DNA of 11,184 nt, from the NCBI GenBank assembly GCA_016256075.1, contig SDVU01000714.1:1-11184 (forward strand), in the 5' to 3' direction. Of the stretch, positions 1 to 7,700 are shown one piece after another. This DNA comes from Dictyocoela muelleri. Its lineage: Eukaryota > Microsporidia. A model generated the notes under the pieces. It did no database searches. It saw nothing but the letters and a program-made list of their open reading frames with translations, and had not been told where the DNA came from. Each line of letters starts with the position of its first letter. Position 1 is the stretch's first letter. The position numbers and the translations under genes are program-made.

Positions 1-70
1 CATAAGACTATGGTTGGAGACAACTCTCCGGGTTGGCAGCTATGGATGTTGTCAGCATGTAATATATAAT
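1..70 (-). repeat. Structured short repeat family, partial inverted copy 1 at window edge
   Basis: Reverse complement of the start of copy 3: CTCCGGGTTGG, CAGCTATGGATGTTGTCAGCATGTAATATATA. The copy runs off the left window edge. The small stem is kept as GGAGA/TCTCC (16-20 and 25-29) with a different loop. It lies in the same orientation as the neighbouring retroelement fossil, so it may belong to that element's terminal repeat, or the fossil may simply have landed beside it. Confidence 0.7.
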
Positions 71-299
71 ATATATAAATAGACCGATCCAAGGAGGGAC
101 ATTTTATTTTAATTGTAATTTTTTAATTACTACCAAGTTGTTGATTTTGAAATTATATCGTTTTTACTAAAAGTTTTTCTTTAGACTTATCGCACAATTT
201 CTTAATTCTTCAGATACTTTTTTGGAGGACAGCAATAAATTTTTTTTAAAAAATTTTGTAAATTGATTCCTGTTTAAAAATTTCATAGGGGTATTTTCC

Positions 300-900
300 T
301 TCAGTCTTATTATATGTGCAATTCAAGCGAGTCTAGCTATTTTTCTCCCAGTTGAATAGCGTTTAAGTTTTTTGATAGTCTTAAAACAAGCCCTATTTCT
401 TTTTTAGGCCTTTAAACAATTGATTTTCAGTAGAGTTGTATGGTGTAGAGGTAATGTTCTCAATATTTTAATTAAAAAAAGATGGTTGAACTTACAGGAA
501 ATGAACTGTTTCCAATTGTCTGTTAAACATGTTCTCGGGGTTTTGAATTTTATTATCCACCTTTTCTAGAATTCGTCACATATAGAATATGAGCTGATAT
601 CGAATATAAATTAAATTTCAGCGTATCTGAAAGAAGTCAAACCCTTATCAATATAGATAAAATTTTGTGTTCATAGAAAACTGTATAATAGTCTGAGGCA
701 ATTGGCCTTTTAATATAAATTTTTACGGTTTCGTTGTGTCCTTATATTTTAACTGAATTTGATGGATAGTAAATATTAGAAGAATTTTTTTTTCTGTTAG
801 GCAAAAGTAGCAATTTGGGTATATTTTACTGGCTAGTTTTCTCAATTTTAAATTTTAACATATTTTTCAATCGTTTTAGAATTTCCTATTCCAGGATGCA
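300..900 (-). pseudogene. Integrase remnant of the Ty3/gypsy fossil
   Basis: Minus-strand translation shows fragments typical of retroelement integrases. There is an LTDN-type second catalytic-Asp motif near 500-530, and a linker resembling the stretch between the zinc-binding domain and the catalytic core near 700-760. It lies downstream of RNase H on the coding strand, as expected for Ty3/gypsy. Decayed; recognisable only in pieces. Confidence 0.6.
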
Positions 901-1089
901 TAAGATCTGAATGTAGCTTTTTTAATGATCGATTAATTTAAGTTTGTTGAAAATAACTTATGTTTTAGTTTCTTCGTACTTATTTGTGCTACGAAGCTCT
1001 TTATGTATCGTAGGTCTTATGTCTCTTTTTTCCCTTGCTGTCATCAAACATGAGTTTCTTGAAAATAAGTCAGCTTCTTTTTATCTGGC

Positions 1090-1480
1090 CTGCAATATGT
1101 TCAAGCTCAAAATCATACTTTTCAAGTAATATTTTCATTCTGTTAAGGCGATTGGTGAGTGGATCTTTACAGGGAATGTTTTTATTGTCGGTTTGGATAA
1201 TTATATTTAATTATATATTAATATTTTTAAATGATCTACCGATATCATAATAAATAACTCTTTTTTCTGGAATTATGTAATTCAATTATTGTGTGGTAGT
1301 TTATTTTTGCTATAAATCCCTATTATATGACTTTTTTGAAATAAGACACCTCTAATTACATTTTCAGAGGTATAAATTTTTAATTTAAAAGGTTTGGAAT
1401 ATTTGAGTGGTGTGTTAGAGGCTTCTCTTTTGTTTTTGACAAAATCCCTGCCAGAATTACGTATCATTTTTGGAGCATGA
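1090..1480 (-). pseudogene. RNase H and tether remnant of the Ty3/gypsy fossil
   Basis: Minus-strand fragments resemble the start of the Ty3/gypsy RNase H domain: KPFKL, then a strand ending in LFQKSHIIG, then an SKNKLPHNN-like segment at about 1282-1400. The family's YDFELEHIAGQ-type segment, which closes the domain before integrase, is near 1090-1130. It is broken and old. Confidence 0.7.
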
Positions 1481-1549
1481 GGTTTTATTATCTTTTCCTT
1501 TTAGTTTATCATATTGAGTGGCGATTAGTATTGAAAGATTTTACACAAA

Positions 1550-2270
1550 ATGGCCTATACCACTTAACAAAAACTAGTATTTTTTCCAGTATTTTTTTCG
1601 GAAGAGCGTCTTAAGTTTAAAATTTTTAGTTTAGAAATATTTGGTCTTATATCAACCTTGAATATTTCGTGTCTTAAATACTTTACTTTTTTGACGCCAA
1701 ACATGCATTTCTCAAAGTTAATTAAGACTTTATGCATTTAAGCATATCGAAAACTTTTTTTAGTGTTGATAGTTATCGTATTTATTTCGGGGTATATTAG
1801 AATATATCTAAATATACTAGCGCGTTAGGTACACAATTAAACATTTTATTCATGGCATGTTGAAAGGTATCTGACGCATTGCTCAGTTAGAAAGCATCCT
1901 TAAGAAAACAAATTTTCTATTTTAAATTTTGAAACCATTTTGAATACATCCTCTATTGTCACTTTCATTTGGCAATATGCGTTGTTCTGATCGATAGCGG
2001 AAAAAAATACCGAAACGGGTAGTTTTTCTAAGGATTCTGATATAGGAGAGCATATGTGTTGTTCATTTTTTGTTATTTCGTTCAATTTACAGCAATCCAC
2101 AACTAGTCGAATTTTACCGTCCTTCTTTTTCATTACGAAGGCTGGGAGTAGGAGGGACTATTTCGTTCCCCTATAATACCTTTGTTTTCTAACTCGTTAA
2201 TATGATTGAACACGTCTTTATTCATTCCTATCGGTACCGTGTATTCTTTTTCGATACTGTTTAATGAAGT
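1550..2270 (-). pseudogene. Reverse transcriptase remnant of the Ty3/gypsy fossil
   Basis: The best preserved piece (about 1900-2133) carries the palm-domain signature KKKDGKIRLVVD followed by KLNEIT. A FSAIDQNNAYCQ segment then corresponds to the first catalytic-Asp strand. Upstream on the coding strand, at about 2150-2270, is an entry-helix-like segment, and thumb-like remains are at about 1580-1760. These motifs place it firmly in the Ty3/gypsy group. Several breaks; not functional. Confidence 0.8.
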
Positions 2271-2699
2271 CAACAATTCGATTTTTGCTCTGTTAAAGAT
2301 ATATTTCTGATTCCACGGTTATAAATCTTTATCTTTTCAATTAACTTGTCGGAAATCGTGTTCTCAACTATCCGAAAACCCTGTAATTTGCTAATTATTT
2401 CACCATGGGGAGGGTTATAGATATCGCTTTTCTCTAAAATTATATATTCAATTTCATCCAATATAAGTATGATTTTCTTTATGTTTATGAAGGCATCCTT
2501 CTCACAAATAAAGCACATTCCTAGTATTATGGTTTCATTATTATTTGTAATTATATAAAAAATACCTTTATAGATATGTTATTATCATTGTGAATCTTAA
2601 AGAATATATTCTCAGAATGTTTTTCTTTGTTATCATTTAACCGTTTGTCAATTTTACAAGTTTCTGTGTATGTAGTTCTATTGGTTCGACATTGAGTTT

Positions 2700-2760
2700 T
2701 GATAATAAATTATCAGAGATATAGTTTTTTTACCGAGCCAGTATCAAGCAAGGCCTTGTG
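2700..2760 (-). pseudogene. Retropepsin (aspartic protease) remnant of the fossil
   Basis: On the minus strand at 2734-2754 the sequence reads ALLDTGS, the retropepsin active-site signature. It lies just upstream (coding sense) of the reverse transcriptase remains, the expected place for a Ty3/gypsy protease. Sequence between this motif and the reverse transcriptase (about 2270-2700) is open in patches but not otherwise recognisable. Confidence 0.65.
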
Positions 2761-2999
2761 CGGGTTTTCTTTTATTGATACGTGTATCTCAATTATTTTC
2801 GGGGGTTTCATAGGTGTTCTTAGTGCATATGTTTTTTTCTTCTTTTCGTTTGTTCTTTTATCTCTTAAATTTCGTTTTCCTCAACATTCAGAATCCTTAT
2901 GAGAACTTGTAATGTGGATATTGCAATACTTTCTTAGATTAGTATGATTGCTGTTATATTCTTATAGTGTAACTTTTCGTTTTTTTTGGGGTTATTATT

Positions 3000-3500
3000 G
3001 CATCTTGTACGCCCGCCGCGCAAAATTTTTTCATGGATCTCAAATCTATTTACTTTTTTCCGTCAAGAAAACCTCAATGCTATTTAAGGTGTTAACTATT
3101 GATCCTAAATCTGAGCACTTGTAGCGTGATATTTAAAACTTCACGCATTCGTCTAATCCAATTAAGAAGGTTTCTTTAAATTGTTTTCGATAATTTCGTC
3201 AGTCCAATAAGGAATATTCTCAATTTTATACTTGTTATTTCAATGTTTTTGTAACAGCCCTTGATCGTGTAGTATTTTCTTTGCTTTATAATTAGATGTA
3301 AATTCTGATATTCGTAGGGATTTGCATTGCATTTAAGTTTTAAAATTTTATGAAGAACTTAATCTGATGTTTATGCACTCTTATATTATATTGGATATAT
3401 ATATCTATGATTTGAGGTAATACTTTAAATTTAATTTCTTTGGTCCATTTACGAATTCATGCTACTTCTAAAAAACAGGCTTTTCAGTTCAATATGTCTT
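3000..3500 (-). pseudogene. Probable gag remains of the fossil
   Basis: This is the region upstream of the protease in coding sense. It has short charged, helical-looking minus-strand fragments, and a basic patch near 3005-3030 that may be a decayed nucleocapsid. Assignment rests mainly on position; gag is poorly conserved and no firm motif survives. Confidence 0.35.
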
Positions 3501-3699
3501 GACCTTCTTTTTTAAACAATAGGTTTAGTTTGTGAGTTTTCTTAGACAGAAATCACTTCGATATTCGAAGTATGCTGATTTTGTTTTTTCATCACATTTG
3601 TTATTGTTTTAAATGTTATTATTCTTTTTGATTTCTTCTTTGATGCGAGACATTTCTTAAATTGAGATCAATTTGAGCTGACTACCAATACTTCAACTT

Positions 3700-4550
3700 T
3701 TAAAGGAAAATTGTCTATTTAAAACTTTAATCTTTAAAAAGATTGTTTTATTTAAGTTTTTATTTATCCTGAAAAACATGTGTGCCAGAAAGTTATCTCC
3801 TTTATAGTTTAAACGGAGGTAAAAATGAGGGAAGAGGAAAAAGCAATTGAAAAATTTATGGAAATCCATGGAATATTCGTAAATTTAGTAGTGATGACCA
3901 TTAAAATACCATCAAATCTCTCTAAGTCTTCCACGATCATACTTTTTTTGAAGAATAAATAATCGGTTATTTAAATCTTATTTTTATTGACCGATTCGTA
4001 TAATTCGCCTATTTCAGCAGAATTAACAAAAATATATTCTTGGATGCCCTTTAAATCTCCATAGAGCTGAAAACATGTTTTTAGACTTATTAAGTTATAA
4101 ACCCGTTTCATTTGCAAAATCTTTAAATTAATCTTAAAAGCAAGCAGATAGGAGTTTTATAACTCACATAGAAAGCTACATTCTACAACTTCTCTCCTTC
4201 TTACAGACGTTACAAAACCCTACATATTCATCTTTTGCTCTAATTTTTTTATAATTTTAATTTCTCTAGGATATATACAAAGACAATTGTTATTGCTATC
4301 ATTTTCGAGCGAAATACAACACACCCAAGATTGTCTTCTGATTCATCAAAATAAAAAAATAATTTATCATTAAATTTGTGAGCAAGAATTTCAAACTCCG
4401 TAAAACGTCTCTCATATAATTTTGATATTTTTTTTTCTCTACTTATAAGGGGGTCATTTTAAAGATTTTTATGCTGAACTCTTTTTTATGCCGACATATT
4501 TTTATTATTCGACAAATTTTTTTATACCGACATATATCGGGAATGATCTA
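3700..4550. other. Decayed intergenic sequence between the fossil and alpha-COP
   Basis: No intact gene was found. The plus-strand ATG near 3824 opens only about 45 codons and resembles nothing I know. A minus-strand coding-like trace at about 4190-4450 is listed separately. The remainder is AT-rich with T-runs and frequent stops in all frames. Confidence 0.5.
4190..4453 (-). pseudogene. Unidentified coding-like remnant
   Basis: A minus-strand stop-to-stop frame covers about 4250-4453 with protein-like composition, including FTEFEILAHKFNDKL and FYFDESEDN. In another frame nearby (about 4195-4235) a CNVCKK segment looks like half of a zinc-binding site. The base composition is richer in G and C than the flanks. 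There is no good start codon. It could be an old DNA-transposase, part of another element or a decayed host gene. I do not recognise it. Confidence 0.25.
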
Positions 4551-4677
4551 TAATTCAACCTATTTAAAAATAATTCAACCTATTCAAAAATAATTAAAAT
4601 ATTTAAAAATAATTCAACCTATTTAAAAATAATTAAAATATTTAAAAATAATTAAAATATTTAAAAATAATTAAAAT
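4551..4677. repeat. Tandem array of two alternating 19/20-bp units upstream of alpha-COP
   Basis: Two unit types alternate. Type A is 20 bp, TAATTCAACCTATTTAAAAA. Type B is 19 bp, TAATTAAAATATTTAAAAA. The order is A (4551), A (4571), B (4591), A (4610), B (4630), B (4649), and a partial unit from 4668. The array ends about 100 bp before the alpha-COP ATG, so it falls in the probable promoter or leader region. Whether it affects expression is unknown. Confidence 0.85.
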
Positions 4678-4775
4678 TAATTTATTAAGATTCACTTAAT
4701 TAAACTTAAAAAATTGAAATTCAACTTAATTTATTTAAAAGTCAACAAAATTATAAAATTTAAAAATAAAACCTA
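4678..4775 (+). promoter_or_regulatory. Probable short AT-rich promoter/leader of alpha-COP
   Basis: This is almost entirely A and T, with TATA-like stretches such as TTATAAAATTTAAAA at 4751-4765. Being next to the only intact gene makes it the likely transcription start region. No specific factor site can be named, and with this composition a TATA-like match is weak evidence. Confidence 0.3.
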
Positions 4776-4778
4776 CCC
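4776..4778 (+). promoter_or_regulatory. CCC start-proximal motif of alpha-COP
   Basis: CCC directly abuts the ATG, within ACCTACCC, in a leader that is otherwise almost all A and T. CCC- or GGG-like signals just upstream of start codons are a described feature of microsporidian genes. An in-frame TAA at 4767-4769 rules out any start further upstream in this frame. That the triplet acts as a signal is inference; its rarity in this leader makes chance less likely but does not exclude it. Confidence 0.45.
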
Positions 4779-7700
4779 ATGCAACTTTTAAAAATTCATG
4801 AATTATCTACATCACGCATTAAGTCAATTACATTTCATCCAAACCTTTCACACATACTCCTCGCTACTCACACGGGTGAAATAATTGTTTTCGATTACTC
4901 ACTAAACATAATCATCCACAAATTTCATGACCACGAAGGACCAATCAGGACCATAAAATTTCATCCTAAAGTCGATCTCTTTGTATCTGCCGGTGACGAC
5001 CTTATTATACGCCTTTATGATTATAAATTAAAAAAAATTCTACATAAATTTAAAGGTCACAAGGACTACATACGAGATGTTATTTTCCACAAAACAAAAC
5101 CATTTATTGTCAGTTGTTCAGACGATCAAACAATAAAGATATGGAATTTTCAATCGTATAAACTAATAACAACCCTTACAGGGCATACTAATTATATAAT
5201 GAGTTGCTCCTTTGCAAATAATCATGATCTTTTGTCAGCCAGCCTTGATGACACTATCAGAATTTGGAATTTAGAAAGTATCATAGAAATGCATAAACAG
5301 CCACACAAAACTAAATCATTAGCAAATTTATTAGGACCAAATGTTTTAAGCCATATCGTTGATGCGCATGAAAAGGGTGTTAATTGCATAAATACATCTT
5401 ATGAGCATGAACAAGAAAATGATCATGAAGAAAATGGACCTGTTCTAATAGTAACAGGTTCTGATGATAAAACAGTTAAAGTTTGGGAATATGATTTTTA
5501 TTCAAATAATGATTTCATTAATAACAATTCTAACCCCACTGTAAATTTAATTAACGATTTTAATTTACGACATATAGAAACTATCTACAATCACCACCGA
5601 AATGTAACTTATGCATCGATTTATAAAAATGATATTTATTCATGCGGAGAAGACGGGTGCATTTCAATTTTCAATCTCAAAACAAAAAAATCAGTAAAAT
5701 ACCAAATTGACAATAGATTCTGGTGTTTAGGCATTAAAGACAATCTTGTAGCTGCTGGGCACGACCAAGGAATGTTTCTTTTCTCTACTAAAAATATAAA
5801 ACCGGTTTATTATTATGTACAAGATTTTAAAAATGATTTCCTTTTATACGCCAATGAGAATAAAATTATCAAAAATGATTTTAAATCAGAAACAGTTGTT
5901 ATTAACTTTAAAGAAAATCAGGATACATTAAAATCAATTCATCATATTATCATTAAAGATTATATAAATGACAAAGATCTCAGAAAAGATTCCTATAAAG
6001 ATGAAGATTCGTATAAAGATGAACATTATAATAACGATGATTATTCAAATTATACTGCTTTAAATTTTATGAAAAAATTCAGAATTTATAAAAATTATAA
6101 TTCGTTTTATGAATCAGACGGTGAAGTATTTTTATTTAAGAATGGATTTATTGTCATAAAAAACAAAAAGATTAATTATTTTAATTATAATAAAAAAATA
6201 AAAGATAGTTTTAAATTAACAGGAAAATTTATCCAGTCATCCGACAATGAATTTGCAATAATGGATGGTAAAAGAATTAATTTTTATAAGTTTAAAAATA
6301 ATAATTCTGAAAATAATTTAAAATGTGATTCTATTAATGCTGAATTGGAAAACTTGAATATATCTGATAAAGATTATTTTAAGACGAGATCATTAATTGT
6401 AACTCATCCAATTGAAAAAATAGTTACAAATTCAAATGTTAAATATTTAATTGGAAATAATGACATTTCAATTATTAAGAATTATAAATTTATGTATACA
6501 ATTCATGAATCTGTGATAATAAATTCAGCTATTTGTTGTAGATTAAGTGATGACAATAAAAACAATGATATTAATAATAATAAAATCAATAATATTAATA
6601 ATAAAAAAATCAATGATAGTAATAATATTAATATTAATAATAATATTGATGAAGATAAAATTAATATTGATGATGATAATTTACTGATTTATTCAACTGT
6701 TAAACATGTAAAATACATTTTAAATTATGAATATGGTATTGTTCAAAGCCTTAATAATTCTCACCTTTTAAAAATTGACAATGACAAACTTTTCTATTTT
6801 GATAATGAAATCAAAATGATTGATATTGATTTATCTGAAGTTTATTTTAAAAGAAAGGTTTTTAAAATCATTAATAAAAACAATAATGATAAATTTAATA
6901 ATGATGATGAATTAATAGCGATGATTAAAAATATCCCTGGATTATCAATTTTAAATTTCTTGATTAAAAATAAATGTGCGAGAATTGCTCTTCCTTTTAT
7001 CAAAGATGAAAATCAAAAATTTGAAATTTATTTAAGTGAAAATATGTTTAAAGAAGCATTAAAATGTTGTTCTAACGGAAAATATGATAATTACAAGATA
7101 AATAAAGTTTATCGAAAAGCACTTGAGGTGATTGATGAAAAAACAATTGAAGAGTGTTTAAAAATTATGAATGACGAATTTAAATTGTTCTTATTTTCTG
7201 TTTGTTGTAAAAAGACGGATATTAAATTTAAAAGTAATTACAGAATTTTAAAATTCATATTTGACGGTGATTATGAAGAAGTTAAGAATATCTTAAAAAA
7301 TGATGAACCTGAAAATGATATTGAAAGTAACGATAGTAAATTTAAAGATGATATTAATGGGGTAAAAGGTAATACTAATGAAAGTAAAGGTAAGGATGAT
7401 GAATACAAAGGTGACGATAATGGAAGGAAGGATAATGTTAATTATATTAAAACTGATGATAATGTTAGTAAAGCTGAAGAATATGATGATAAAAATGAAA
7501 AATTCAAAGGAGAATATATAATTAATGCAATTAATGACAATGATAATGAGAGTAATGACAATGATGATAATGAAAGTAATGATAAGGATGAGAAAGATAA
7601 TAAAAGTGATTATGAGGATAATGAAAGTGACGATAACAATAATGACGATGACAAAAATGAAAATAGTGAGGATTATTTAAATCATGGAAATAATAATAAC

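Larger units (their letters stand above)
1..3700 (-). mobile_element. Decayed Ty3/gypsy-family LTR retroelement (fossil)
   Basis: Minus-strand coding remains of a Ty3/gypsy-type polyprotein, in the canonical order. Gag-like remains are at roughly 3000-3500, protease at about 2700-2760, reverse transcriptase at about 1550-2270, RNase H and tether at about 1090-1480, and integrase at about 300-900. The element is clearly broken, with many interruptions in every domain, so it is old and non-functional. Outer boundaries are uncertain. A repeat at 1-70 could be, or lie next to, its downstream end, and no matching copy was seen near the other end (about 3700-4500). The ends given are approximate. 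Confidence 0.8.

Noticed and set aside
944-1250. Two plus-strand frames of 61 and 71 codons
   Set aside because: Antisense to RNase H/integrase remains of the retroelement fossil.
2699-2902. 67-codon hydrophobic plus-strand frame
   Set aside because: Antisense of the protease remnant; T-rich DNA gives a false membrane-protein look.
3824-3958. Plus-strand ATG opening about 45 codons
   Set aside because: Short, no recognisable motif, ends in decayed sequence; chance opening is likely.
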